Source of the DNA: Chengkuizengella sediminis
GTDB taxonomy: Bacteria; Bacillota; Bacilli; Paenibacillales; KCTC-33759
Assembly: GCF_010078385.1 (NCBI RefSeq)
Contig: NZ_SIJC01000009.1
Span: forward strand, 62,001 to 126,000
DNA length: 64,000 nt
Direction: 5' to 3'
Shown here: positions 1 through 7,630 of the stretch, piece by piece
Position numbering within the stretch: position 1 is the first letter of the stretch
How the letters are laid out: every line of letters starts with the position of its first letter
Position numbers and translations under genes: made by a program
The notes under the pieces: generated by a model
The model's database searches: none
The model's input: only the letters and a program-made list of their open reading frames with translations
What the model was told of the DNA's origin: nothing

Positions 1-1
1 A

Positions 2-94
2 GAACTCGAAATCAAAACAGGTAAAGAAATGATCAAGAAAGTATTTATTGGTATCCCGCAACTAGTAGTCTTGAAAATAACAGTGAATATATGA
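2..94 (+). CDS. possible C-terminal end of a gene cut by the window edge
   Basis: An open frame runs from base 2 to a TGA at 92-94 and would encode a 30-residue tail rich in Lys, Ile and Val. No start is visible and I recognise no family. It is listed because the window begins inside it. It could be chance. Confidence 0.22.
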   Translation, partial: ELEIKTGKEMIKKVFIGIPQLVVLKITVNI

Positions 95-187
95 CTGCTA
101 TTTAAAGTAAAATTCTCAACTAATGATGTTGAATAGACAAGGGAGAGTACTTACGAAATTTGTTTTCCTAGATATTTCTGATTAAAA

Positions 188-307
188 TTACAAAAATCCA
201 CCAATCTTAACTACTTTAATACTGTCATCTTCAAATACAACTTTATAATAATCTTCCATTGCCGTTCCAGATTTGAGAGGGATCTATTTCCAATCTAATT
301 CATTAAT
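188..307 (-). pseudogene. decayed coding remnant
   Basis: On the minus strand a coding-like stretch ends at TAA 190-188. It reads as a hydrophilic and Val-rich segment (SGTAMEDYYKVVFEDD, then a KVVKIGGF-like end). It is broken by an in-frame TAG at 286-284. Only 23 residues follow the last ATG (259), which has no good ribosome site. I read it as a relic of unknown origin. Confidence 0.22.
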
Positions 308-453
308 ATTTTAATTTCATTAGTATGAAAATTATAAATACAATTTTGAATCTTAGTATGGTTTGTAATCAAATCTTAACATTACATTCATCTGATATTA
401 ATATTGAACTTTTATAATGGACTTAACCCCTTTTTAATATATAAAATTTTTCG

Positions 454-486
454 ACCTACAGACAGAGAAACTGTAGGTTTTTTCTT
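454..486 (+). terminator. intrinsic terminator
   Basis: ACCTACAG (454-461) pairs with CTGTAGGT (471-478) and is followed by a T-rich run. No intact gene lies just upstream, so it may belong to the gene entering from the left or to an unannotated transcript. Confidence 0.6.
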
Positions 487-555
487 TTATTAAACTTTAG
501 ATTAAATTACAGTCGTTAATAATTTCCTGCATAGAAAAGATAAATCAGTCCATAC

Positions 556-800
556 TACTCTTGACGGTGAAAGAGAGGTGTGGTTCCGTTGGACAACCAA
601 TTCAACGAATCAGCCAAAGTGATTCTTTCTGATTCGATGTAAGAAGCCAATCCTTGTGATTGAGCTTAAAAACCTTAAACACAAGTAAAAAGTTGAGTTG
701 TTGTTTCACAATAATAAGACAAAAGTTTCTTCTCGTTATATTTAGAATGAGTGCTTAACTAACACCGTCAAAAGAGGTCCCTTCATTGGGACCTTTTTAT
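556..800 (+). ncRNA. candidate structured RNA of unknown class
   Basis: TTGACGGTG at 561-569 is exactly complementary to CACCGTCAA at 763-771 and would close a domain of about 200 nt. Inside are three local hairpins: TGGTT/AACCA (581-599), CGAATCAG/CTGATTCG (606-636) and CAATC/GATTG around 648-662. A strong terminator follows directly (AGGTCCC/GGGACCT, 775-794, then T4). I could not match it to any riboswitch, T-box, SRP, tmRNA or RNase P consensus I know. It may be a 5' leader of the small gene at 817 or a free RNA. Confidence 0.4.
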
Positions 801-816
801 AATTGGGGGTGATGAA

Positions 817-948
817 ATGGATGATTTAAGTCAATTTGTGAATGAAATTAATGAGACTCAAGAAAAAAATGAAAAAAATAAAAAACACTATGGCAAAGGA
901 CAACCGAATAGAAAATTACAGAATAAACAGCATGCTACAAATAAATGA
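817..948 (+). CDS. small hydrophilic protein, DUF4023-like
   Basis: This 43-residue gene starts at ATG 817 behind a GGGGGTGATGAA ribosome site, so translation looks strong. The product is rich in Asn, Gln and Lys. An N-terminal motif (DLSQFVNEINETQEK) is followed by a YGKGQPNRKLQNKQ-like basic part, with no membrane segment. The pattern matches what I remember of the DUF4023 family of short Paenibacillaceae proteins of unknown function. It sits between two hairpins, one at 775-794 and a terminator at 960-1007, so it forms its own transcription unit. It is unrelated in function, as far as can be seen, to the channel gene that converges on it. Confidence 0.7.
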   Translation: MDDLSQFVNEINETQEKNEKNKKHYGKGQPNRKLQNKQHATNK

Positions 949-959
949 ATTAATAAAAT

Positions 960-1007
960 ACCCCAAAAAGTTTAAAGGGTTCAACCTAACTTTTTGGGGT
1001 TTGTTTT
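960..1007. terminator. bidirectional terminator between converging genes
   Basis: A long stem with ACCCCAAAAAGTT on the left and AACTTTTTGGGGT on the right. It is followed by a T-run on the plus strand and preceded by an A-run that serves the minus strand. Confidence 0.8.
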
Positions 1008-1034
1008 TACATTTTAAGAAATCATATTATCTTC

Positions 1035-1751
1035 TTAGATCGATTCTTTACTCTTCAATTTATGAAGCATATCAATCATCGTATCAATTTCTTCATTGGT
1101 TAATTCATCCACACGATCCAGTTCTTTTTTCAAATAATCTACTTTAGGATTTTCTTGTTTTTGACCTTCCATGAAATAGGTTGCGACAGATCCTGTAACC
1201 ATACCTATTAATCCTATTCCGAATACCATAAGGACAACAGCTATCATTCTCCCCCATGGTGTTTCTGGTGAGAAGTCACCATATCCTACAGTGGTTGCAG
1301 TGACGATACTATACCAAATTGCATCATCATAACTTTCAACGGAAGGTTCTACTAAATAAATTGGAACAGATGCTATGAAAATTAAAGCAAATACTGCCGC
1401 AATGACTTTATTTAACCCATTGATTTGCATAATATCTATAATAGAAGGTTTAAATAATCTAGATATAATGGCAATGGCTCTTATAACACGAAATAGGCGG
1501 ACAATTCTAGCAAGTTGGAAAATGGCATCAAATGGAATAGCAGCGATAATATCAAAAGGATTTTTTTTAACATATTCCCACTTCTTCTCCGCTGTAATAA
1601 ATCGAACAGATACATCAATAGCAAATATGCCCCATATAATCCAATCGACAAGTGTTAATGTTAAATTATTTGTATCATCAAAGGCTAAAGATACTGAAGT
1701 AATGGCTAGTATGAGCAGAGAAAACTCATACATTAATGATAGTTTTTTCAT
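1035..1751 (-). CDS. voltage-gated-type potassium channel (ion transporter family)
   Basis: A membrane channel with the six-helix Kv layout. The hydrophobic N-terminal segments are followed by an arginine-rich S4-like helix (RIVRLFRVIRAI), a pore loop with the potassium filter TTVGYGD, a last membrane helix and a charged coiled C-terminal tail of about 35 residues. The short tail carries no RCK/TrkA nucleotide domain, so gating is probably by voltage or by an unseen partner. I prefer ATG 1751. The same frame opens at GTG 1769 (239 versus 245 codons), and neither has a strong ribosome site. The length of about 240 residues is usual for bacterial Kv-like channels. The gene is transcribed alone and converges on the small gene at 817. 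Confidence 0.85.
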   Translation of the reverse strand: MKKLSLMYEFSLLILAITSVSLAFDDTNNLTLTLVDWIIWGIFAIDVSVRFITAEKKWEYVKKNPFDIIAAIPFDAIFQLARIVRLFRVIRAIAIISRLFKPSIIDIMQINGLNKVIAAVFALIFIASVPIYLVEPSVESYDDAIWYSIVTATTVGYGDFSPETPWGRMIAVVLMVFGIGLIGMVTGSVATYFMEGQKQENPKVDYLKKELDRVDELTNEEIDTMIDMLHKLKSKESI

Positions 1752-1857
1752 AAAAATTAGATCACTCACTTTCGAAAATATGATTAAATATGTTTCATTT
1801 CATTTTTTTATTAAATATATGGTAAAATAATAGTTATTTGAATGAAAAGGTGATTTA

Positions 1858-2295
1858 ATGAAGTTGAAAAGATTTATGCTTTCAGATGGATTATATGTTA
1901 GCTGGGCTATTTCCCTCATCGCAACATTAGGCAGTTTATATTTTTCTGAAATTAGAGAGTACATTCCATGTACATATTGTTGGTATCAGCGTATTTTGAT
2001 GTATCCACTAGTGATTTTATTAGGAATAGCAGCGATAAAAAAAGATCATAAGATTGTAATATACACTCTACCTATGACCCTACTAGGTATGATAATATCC
2101 GGTTATCATTATATCATTCAAAAAACATCATTATTTCAAGAAACAGGCAGCAGTTGTGGTATTATTCCATGTAACGCAAGTTATATTAACTGGTTGAACT
2201 TTATAACCATTCCGTTTCTTTCATTTACTGCATTTACTCTTATATCTATAATTTTATTATTTATTTGGAAAAACACATCTAATGTAAAGGCGTAA
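1858..2295 (+). CDS. bdbC: thiol-disulfide oxidoreductase BdbC (DsbB family)
   Basis: A 145-residue four-helix membrane protein that re-oxidises an extracytoplasmic thiol oxidase and passes the electrons to quinone. The first periplasm-facing loop carries the active pair CTYC, followed by the WYQR signature of the family (near residue 38). The second loop carries the other cysteine pair in a CGIIPC motif. Start ATG 1858 has AAAAGGTGAT before it. The usual partner BdbD is not adjacent, so it must be encoded elsewhere. No terminator separates it from murI, so co-transcription is possible. Confidence 0.88.
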   Translation: MKLKRFMLSDGLYVSWAISLIATLGSLYFSEIREYIPCTYCWYQRILMYPLVILLGIAAIKKDHKIVIYTLPMTLLGMIISGYHYIIQKTSLFQETGSSCGIIPCNASYINWLNFITIPFLSFTAFTLISIILLFIWKNTSNVKA

Positions 2296-2389
2296 ATAGA
2301 AAAAAAGAGTCTAGGTACGCTTTCTTACATATAAACATATCTTAATCATTGTATAACAACATTTTATTATTGTGAAGGAAGCGGTTCAT

Positions 2390-3190
2390 GTGCAGCAAGC
2401 GATTGGCATATTTGACTCAGGTGTTGGTGGGCTTACAGTTGTCAAAGAAATTAAACGTCAACTCCCTAAGGAAAAAATCATATATTTCGGGGATACTGCC
2501 AGAGCACCTTATGGTCCAAGATCAGCTGAAGAAGTACGTTCATATGCACTTCAAATAGTGAGTTATTTAATTAAATTTAATCCAAAGATGATTGTCATAG
2601 CGTGTAACACAGCAACAGCAGTTGCGTTGGAAGATATAAAAACGATATTACCTATACCCGTAGTAGGAGTCATTCATCCTGGCGTGAGAACTTCCATTAA
2701 AAATACAAAATCAGGTTCAATTGGGGTGATTGGGACAGACGGTACTATTAGGAGCGGAGCTTATCAAGAAGCTATTCATATGATTTCCCCAGAGATCAAT
2801 GTAATAAGTCAAGCCTGTCCAGCGTTTGTGCCACTAGTTGAAAAAGGATTGTTTATGCATCAGGAATCATTGGATATCGTAAAACGATCACTTGAACCTC
2901 TAATGAATGAATTATTGGATTGCTTAATACTAGGTTGCACTCACTATCCTTTTTTAACCGAGCTGATATCTGAAGTCATGGGTTCAGAAGTGAAATTGAT
3001 TAATTCTGCGGAAGAAACAGCTAGAGAAGTGAGTGCGATTTTATTTGATAGAGGTCAATTAAATTCAACAACCCATTCATCACCACAACATGAGTTTTAC
3101 TGTAGTGGGGACAAGGGTCTTTTTCAAAAAATTGCACAACAATGGTTAGATGAACAAGTAGAAGTGAAACATACTTCTTTAGTACGATAA
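2390..3190 (+). CDS. murI: glutamate racemase
   Basis: Interconverts L- and D-glutamate, giving the D-Glu of peptidoglycan. The first catalytic region is FDSGVGGLTV with its Asp. The two catalytic cysteines sit in ACNTATA and LGCTHYPF. Length is 266 residues, typical for RacE/MurI of Firmicutes. I chose GTG 2390 because AAGGAA lies nine bases upstream; GTG 2372 would add six residues without a ribosome site. It follows bdbC, and a hairpin terminator lies at about 3238. Confidence 0.95.
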   Translation: MQQAIGIFDSGVGGLTVVKEIKRQLPKEKIIYFGDTARAPYGPRSAEEVRSYALQIVSYLIKFNPKMIVIACNTATAVALEDIKTILPIPVVGVIHPGVRTSIKNTKSGSIGVIGTDGTIRSGAYQEAIHMISPEINVISQACPAFVPLVEKGLFMHQESLDIVKRSLEPLMNELLDCLILGCTHYPFLTELISEVMGSEVKLINSAEETAREVSAILFDRGQLNSTTHSSPQHEFYCSGDKGLFQKIAQQWLDEQVEVKHTSLVR

Positions 3191-3237
3191 ATTTAAATGG
3201 AAATATTAGTTGAACTTATAGAATACAATATGAGAAA

Positions 3238-3278
3238 CTGTCCAAGTTGATCTTCTGATCATTGAGGATGGTTTTTTC
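3238..3278 (+). terminator. probable intrinsic terminator after murI
   Basis: TCC...TGATC pairs with GATCA...GGA around a TTCT loop, with a four-base internal bubble, and a T6 run follows. The imperfect stem lowers confidence. Confidence 0.5.
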
Positions 3279-3381
3279 TATTTAGAAGTTTATTTTATCT
3301 GCTTTTGGGCTCTATTATTTCATGTGACAAGTTATAAATACATAATCATTTAGAGGAGATATCTTTAAGGAGGGTTCACGC

Positions 3382-4584
3382 ATGAGAACGTATGTCGTTC
3401 AATCAGGAGATACCTTATCTAGAATAGCAAAACGTTTTGGAGTTAGTGTTAGTTCTATTATAAATGCAAATTCACAGTTAACAAATATGGATTATATTAT
3501 TCCTGGTCAAGTATTACAAATACCAAATGCCTCAATTCATTATTATGTGATTCAGGCAGGAGACACATTTTATGGAATATCTCAGAAATTTAATATTCAA
3601 ATAAACGATCTTATCTCTGCAAATCCCAATGTTGATCCACAACGTTTATACATTGGTCAAAGGATTGTTTTACCAAATAGTTCCGGTAATAGTATTGTGG
3701 ATACAACATCAGAGTATGGATTTCAAGAAATGGTAGAAGATATCGATGCTTTAAAAAAGAAATATCCATTTTTAGAAGTTGTTAGTCTTGGAAAAAGTGC
3801 CATGGGCAAAGATATTTGGGCAATTAAAATTGGTGAAGGACCAAAAAAAGTACATTATAATGGCTCTTTTCATGCAAATGAATGGATTACAACGGTTTTG
3901 TTAATGAAATTCATCGAAGATTATGCAAAAGCTTACAGCACTGATGGAAATTTAAGAGGTTCAGATATGAAAAAGTGGTTTAACAATACCTCTTTATGGG
4001 TTGTACCTATGGTTAATCCTGATGGGGTGGAGCTTGTACAAGAAGGTATAACAGAGCAGCATCCTTATTATAAGCAGCTACTAGAATGGAATAATGGATC
4101 TTTTAATTTTAGTGGTTGGAAGGCAAATATTCGAGGCGTTGATTTAAATGATCAGTTCCCAGCTAATTGGGAAGAGGAAAAAGAGAGGCGTGCAGCAACA
4201 GGTCCAGGTCCGAGAGATTGGGTTGGTCCATATCCTTTAAGTGAACCTGAAGCGAAAACCATAGCTAATTTTACAAATAATAATAATTTTGATATGGTCA
4301 TAGCTTTACATACACAAGGTGAGGAAATATATTGGAACTATCGTGACTTAGAGCCACCTGTTTCTGAAGAAATTGCAAACCATTTTCAATCAGTAAGTGG
4401 ATATAAACCTATTAAACTAACAGGAAGTGATGCTGGGTATAAGGACTGGTTTATTCAAGATTTTAGAAGACCTGGTTTTACTGTTGAAGCAGGAAGAGGA
4501 ATTAATCCTCTCCCTATAACTGATTTTCCTAGAATTTATAATGAAGTGATTGGGATTATGATCGATGGATTAAAAGTAGTTTGA
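3382..4584 (+). CDS. LysM/M14 gamma-D-glutamyl-diamino acid endopeptidase
   Basis: 400 residues with two N-terminal LysM domains (about 3-46 and 53-97) that bind glycan, then an M14 zinc carboxypeptidase domain (about 110-400). Zinc ligands are in FHANEW (His near 164, Glu near 167) and in the later ALHTQGEE (His near 310). The catalytic Glu is in FTVEAGRG. The architecture matches Bacillus sphaericus endopeptidase I, which cuts the gamma-D-Glu to diaminopimelate bond. LysM begins at residue 3 and there is no signal peptide, so it probably acts in the mother cell during sporulation or in wall turnover after lysis. The ribosome site AAGGAGG is excellent. It is transcribed alone. Confidence 0.9.
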   Translation: MRTYVVQSGDTLSRIAKRFGVSVSSIINANSQLTNMDYIIPGQVLQIPNASIHYYVIQAGDTFYGISQKFNIQINDLISANPNVDPQRLYIGQRIVLPNSSGNSIVDTTSEYGFQEMVEDIDALKKKYPFLEVVSLGKSAMGKDIWAIKIGEGPKKVHYNGSFHANEWITTVLLMKFIEDYAKAYSTDGNLRGSDMKKWFNNTSLWVVPMVNPDGVELVQEGITEQHPYYKQLLEWNNGSFNFSGWKANIRGVDLNDQFPANWEEEKERRAATGPGPRDWVGPYPLSEPEAKTIANFTNNNNFDMVIALHTQGEEIYWNYRDLEPPVSEEIANHFQSVSGYKPIKLTGSDAGYKDWFIQDFRRPGFTVEAGRGINPLPITDFPRIYNEVIGIMIDGLKVV

Positions 4585-4603
4585 TAAATTGTTCGATAAA
4601 TCC

Positions 4604-4960
4604 CTAAGTCCATTTCGCTGCCCATAACTTCATCTGTTTAATAATTGGATGTAAATCATCCCCTTTTGGAGTGAGAGAATATTCTACAGTTACGGGTACA
4701 GTAGGAATAGCATGACGTTCTAATACGCCTTGTTGTTCTAAATGCCTTAATGTATTTGTTAAAGACTTTGGGCTTATTCCTTGTATACTTTTTTGTAATT
4801 CACCGAATCTTTTTTTTCCGCAAAACAGTTCTCTTAAAACTAAAAAAGACCATTTTCCTCCCACTACATCGATCGTTTTTTCTATAGAACATTCAATATG
4901 GACAGGATCATTAGGAATGTAATTTTGTTTTGTTTTTTTAGTATTTTCTTTTGAAATCAT
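4604..4960 (-). CDS. HxlR-family transcriptional regulator
   Basis: A 118-residue winged-helix repressor. The core (IDVVGGKWSFLVLRELFCGKKRFGEL, then PKSLTNTLRHLEQQGVLER) is typical of HxlR/YodB proteins. There is a Cys in the conserved N-terminal PVHIECSIEKT region, the position where YodB-type regulators sense electrophiles. Start ATG 4960 is preceded by GGGAGATAAC; the longer frame from 4987 has no ribosome site. It is divergent from an aldo/keto reductase, with a perfect inverted repeat between them. This suggests that it controls both itself and the reductase in response to thiol-reactive compounds. Confidence 0.88.
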   Translation of the reverse strand: MISKENTKKTKQNYIPNDPVHIECSIEKTIDVVGGKWSFLVLRELFCGKKRFGELQKSIQGISPKSLTNTLRHLEQQGVLERHAIPTVPVTVEYSLTPKGDDLHPIIKQMKLWAAKWT

Positions 4961-4990
4961 TGTAGTTATCTCCCTCAAATGATTCATTAT

Positions 4991-5015
4991 ACTTACTATA
5001 AAAAAGATAGTAAGT
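4991..5015. promoter_or_regulatory. inverted-repeat operator for the HxlR regulator
   Basis: ACTTACTAT and ATAGTAAGT form a perfect 9-bp inverted repeat spaced by 7 bases, in front of the hxlR-type gene. A further half site (ACTTACT) lies near 5101 on the reductase side. The TTACT/AGTAA half sites resemble those reported for YodB/CatR-type regulators. Binding itself is inferred. Confidence 0.65.
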
Positions 5016-5159
5016 AAAAAATAAGTAATAATGTAAAAATAAATTCACTACTTTCCATATTAAAGAATAAGGACTAAAATAGCAATGAGTGGTTTAAAAT
5101 ACTTACTGTGTTTCATTATTTAAACTATGATTTGAATAATTAACTAGGAGGAGAATGCT

Positions 5160-6107
5160 TTGAAATATCGTCGTTTAGGAAAAGCTGGAATAAAAGTTAG
5201 TGAAATTGGTTTAGGTAGTTGGTTAACCTATGGAGGTTCTGTGGGAGATAATAATGCAGAAGCGATTGTAGATCGAGCCTATGAATTAGGAATTAACTTT
5301 TTTGATACTGCTAACGCATATTATAATGGAGCAGCTGAAGAAGTAGTAGGAAGAGCATTGAGTAAATATCCTCGGCATTCTTATGTTTTAGCAACCAAAG
5401 TATTTTTCCCAATGGGAGAAGGTCCAAACGATAATGGATTATCTCGTAAACATATTATGGAACAGTGTGATGCAAGTTTAAAAAGATTAGGTGTAGATTA
5501 CATAGATATGTATCAATGCCATCGTTATGATCCAGAAACACCACTCGAGGAAACATTACGTGCATTAGATGATTTAGTTTCACAAGGAAAGATATTATAT
5601 GCAGGTGTAAGTGAGTGGAGTGCAGTTCAATTAAATGATGCAGTTCGTTTATCTCAAAAATATAATTTAGATCAAATTGCATCTAATCAGCCTTTATATA
5701 ACATGTTCCATCGTGATATTGAGAAAGAAATCGTTCCATTGTCTGAACAAGAAGGGATTGGTCAAGTAGTCTTTTCTCCTCTAGCTCAAGGTGCTTTAAC
5801 TGGTAAATATAAACCAGGCTCACCATTGCCAGAAGGATCAAGAGCCACAGATCCTAAGTCTAATATGTGGATGGAGCATGTGTTAAAAGAAGAACAACTA
5901 CAAAAGGTCGAAAAACTAAAGGTAGTTGCTGAAAGAAATGAAATTAGTGTCGCTCAACTAGCTCTTGCTTGGATTTTACGTTTAGACAACATTTCAAGTT
6001 GTATCGTTGGTGCGTCTAGACCTGACCAAGTAAATGAAAATGTAAAAGGTTCTGGCGTAGATTTATCCGCGGAAGACTTACAAGAAATTGAGGATATCTT
6101 AGCATAA
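5160..6107 (+). CDS. aldo/keto reductase (Kv-beta-like subfamily)
   Basis: A 315-residue NADPH-dependent carbonyl reductase with a TIM barrel. Catalytic residues are visible: Asp and Tyr in DTANAYYNG, Lys in LATKVFF and His in YQCHRYDP. The C-terminal nucleotide-binding stretch (PLAQGALTGKY, then IVGASRPDQV) is typical of the voltage-channel-beta-like AKR group. Start is TTG 5160 behind AGGAGGAGAATGCT. The likely role is detoxification of reactive aldehydes or quinones, inferred from the divergent HxlR regulator. The substrate cannot be told from sequence. Confidence 0.9.
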   Translation: MKYRRLGKAGIKVSEIGLGSWLTYGGSVGDNNAEAIVDRAYELGINFFDTANAYYNGAAEEVVGRALSKYPRHSYVLATKVFFPMGEGPNDNGLSRKHIMEQCDASLKRLGVDYIDMYQCHRYDPETPLEETLRALDDLVSQGKILYAGVSEWSAVQLNDAVRLSQKYNLDQIASNQPLYNMFHRDIEKEIVPLSEQEGIGQVVFSPLAQGALTGKYKPGSPLPEGSRATDPKSNMWMEHVLKEEQLQKVEKLKVVAERNEISVAQLALAWILRLDNISSCIVGASRPDQVNENVKGSGVDLSAEDLQEIEDILA

Positions 6108-6125
6108 TTATTGATTTCTGACGAA

Positions 6126-6172
6126 CCTTTCATTACAATAAGTACAGGTTAAAAGCTGAACTTATTGAAAGG
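6126..6172 (+). promoter_or_regulatory. hairpin that covers the ribosome site of the next gene
   Basis: CCTTTC (6126) and AATAAGT (6137) pair with ACTTATT (6160) and GAAAGG (6167). The right arm contains the GAAAGG ribosome site of the gene at 6185. It may limit translation or protect an mRNA end. No T-run follows, so it is not a terminator. Confidence 0.4.
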
Positions 6173-6184
6173 ATTTCTCATAAA

Positions 6185-6406
6185 ATGCCAAATACGATTC
6201 AAGTTTGTGATAAATGTAAACATATGAAAATGAAGACGATCATGCCTAAATTAAAAAAAATAGCACCAGATGCGACGATTAATGTAGGTTGTAAATCATA
6301 TTGTGGTCCATGTACTCGAAGTGCATTTATTTTTATTAATGGAAGATATGTTACGGGTAAGGACGAAGATCAAGCGATTGAAAAAGCGAAAAAATATGTA
6401 AAGTAG
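6185..6406 (+). CDS. DUF1450 family protein (YuzB-like)
   Basis: A 73-residue protein with cysteines in VCDKCK near the N-terminus and in GCKSYCGPCTRS in the middle, followed by FIFINGRYVTGKDEDQA. This is the cysteine pattern and fold pattern of DUF1450, related to thioredoxin-like ferredoxins. The pattern suggests a redox or metal-binding role, but no function is established. The ribosome site GAAAGGA is partly inside a hairpin. A strong stem follows the gene. Confidence 0.8.
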   Translation: MPNTIQVCDKCKHMKMKTIMPKLKKIAPDATINVGCKSYCGPCTRSAFIFINGRYVTGKDEDQAIEKAKKYVK

Positions 6407-6435
6407 TTAGTTCTATTTTAATAGTTAAATTGTAA

Positions 6436-6474
6436 AGCCTCACGATGTTAAAACATCTGAGGCTATTATTTATA
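6436..6474. terminator. terminator hairpin between converging genes
   Basis: AGCCTCA-c-GATGT pairs with ACATC-TGAGGCT around TAAA. The following sequence is T-rich but interrupted. It lies between the DUF1450 gene and the converging zinc exporter. Confidence 0.65.
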
Positions 6475-6514
6475 TTCCAATTATACTTTTTTGTGTTTTT
6501 TGTTCCGGTCCGGG

Positions 6515-7420
6515 TTAAACCTCTAATTCAGAATGGAGTGTATTTGATTTTTCCACTTGAATTGTAACATGATGGATATTAAATTTTTCTTCAAGCACCA
6601 ATATGGCTTCCTGTAAAAACGCTTGTTCATTTTTAGAATCTTCTATTACAACGTGACAAGTTAATGAATGAAGATTAGAGGTAATCGTCCAAATATGCAA
6701 ATCATGAACGTTTTTAACTCCTCCTATTCCCATCAAAGTCTTGTTTACTTTATCATAATCTATATTGAGTGGTGTTCCTTCCATTAAAATATGAATAGCA
6801 TGTTTTATAATACCCCAGGCACTTTTTAAGATGAGAATAGCTACAATGACACTAATAATGGGATCTGCAACATACCACCCAAAAACTAACATAATAAATC
6901 CAGCAAGTATGGCTCCAACTGATCCTAATGCATCTCCAATAATGTGCAAATAGGCGCTTCGAACATTAATGTTGTCTTTTACATCTCCTTTTCTCATTAG
7001 AATCCAAGCGCTCATTATATTTGCTAGCAATCCAATCGTTGCAATGATCATCATGGATCCACTTGATACAGTAGGAGGTTCCCAAAAACGTGTATAAGCT
7101 TCAGAAATAATAAAACCAGCGATAATAAACAAAGTAACTCCATTAAACAAGGCAGCTAATATTTCAAATCGATGAAATCCATAAGTTTTACTTGAACGAA
7201 CAGGTTTGGTTGCGATCCACATTGCAGCGAGACTCAGAGCGAGTGATGCTGCATCACTTAACATATGGCCAGAATCTGATAGTAACGCGAGACTATTTGT
7301 TATTAATCCTCCAAAAAACTCCAATAGCATAATTGTACTTGTAATAAGTAAAGCGATAGTTAATCCTTTTTTATTATTAGATGTATGTTGACTATGACTG
7401 TGATCATGATGTGTGTGCAT
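6515..7420 (-). CDS. CDF-family zinc/cation exporter (CzcD-like)
   Basis: A cation diffusion facilitator of about 301 residues that exports Zn2+, and often Co2+ or Cd2+, against protons. The N-terminus is a His-rich metal tether (HTHHDHSHSQH). Membrane helices carry the metal-site motifs (SLALLSDSGHMLSDAASL, then HIIGDALGS). A cytoplasmic C-terminal domain with HDLHIWTI follows. Start ATG 7420 has GGGAGGAG seven bases upstream; TTG 7438 is less likely. A long ArsR-type palindrome lies directly upstream, which supports metal-induced expression. No regulator gene is adjacent. Confidence 0.93.
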   Translation of the reverse strand: MHTHHDHSHSQHTSNNKKGLTIALLITSTIMLLEFFGGLITNSLALLSDSGHMLSDAASLALSLAAMWIATKPVRSSKTYGFHRFEILAALFNGVTLFIIAGFIISEAYTRFWEPPTVSSGSMMIIATIGLLANIMSAWILMRKGDVKDNINVRSAYLHIIGDALGSVGAILAGFIMLVFGWYVADPIISVIVAILILKSAWGIIKHAIHILMEGTPLNIDYDKVNKTLMGIGGVKNVHDLHIWTITSNLHSLTCHVVIEDSKNEQAFLQEAILVLEEKFNIHHVTIQVEKSNTLHSELEV

Positions 7421-7441
7421 ATGTAACTCTCCTCCCAAAAC

Positions 7442-7483
7442 TATATATTAATATATGAGCATCTGTTCATATATTAATATATA
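7442..7483. promoter_or_regulatory. ArsR/SmtB (CzrA)-type operator
   Basis: A 42-base palindrome with only two mismatched positions, centred at 7462/7463. Its core TGAGCA-TC-TGTTCA is flanked on both sides by long alternating AT arms. It matches the TGAACA-N2-TGTTCA operator class of CzrA/SmtB metal sensors and sits upstream of the zinc exporter. Confidence 0.75.
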
Positions 7484-7582
7484 TCAAAACCATTTTAAAA
7501 TCAATTATTAAATACTAATTTATTTTAACCGATCTATCAACCCTTCATGCATGGAAAATGTACATTGCTTAGATAAAATAAA

Positions 7583-7614
7583 AAACCCTTTGATATTTTT
7601 TTATCAAAGGGTTT
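7583..7614 (-). terminator. terminator of the NSS transporter operon
   Basis: A 13-bp stem (AAACCCTTTGATA with TATCAAAGGGTTT). Its T-run lies on the minus strand, just beyond the small-subunit gene. Confidence 0.8.
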
Positions 7615-7630
7615 AATTAACGTATTCAGA

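Noticed and set aside
583-640. Short frame starting TTGGACAACCAA that resembles a Clp N-domain start
   Set aside because: It stops after 17 codons and the downstream frames are full of stops. It could be a relic, but the similarity is too short to claim.
590-665. Similarity to the right end of an IS200/IS605 (TnpB) element, around GTAAGAAGCC and the following small hairpin
   Set aside because: Only about 20 bases resemble such ends. No tnpA or tnpB frame is present and the larger pairing scheme explains the region better.
842-1147. 101-codon plus-strand frame with a basic N-terminus
   Set aside because: It overlaps the better 817-948 gene in another frame, runs through the terminator at 960-1007 and over the end of the channel gene, and has no ribosome site.
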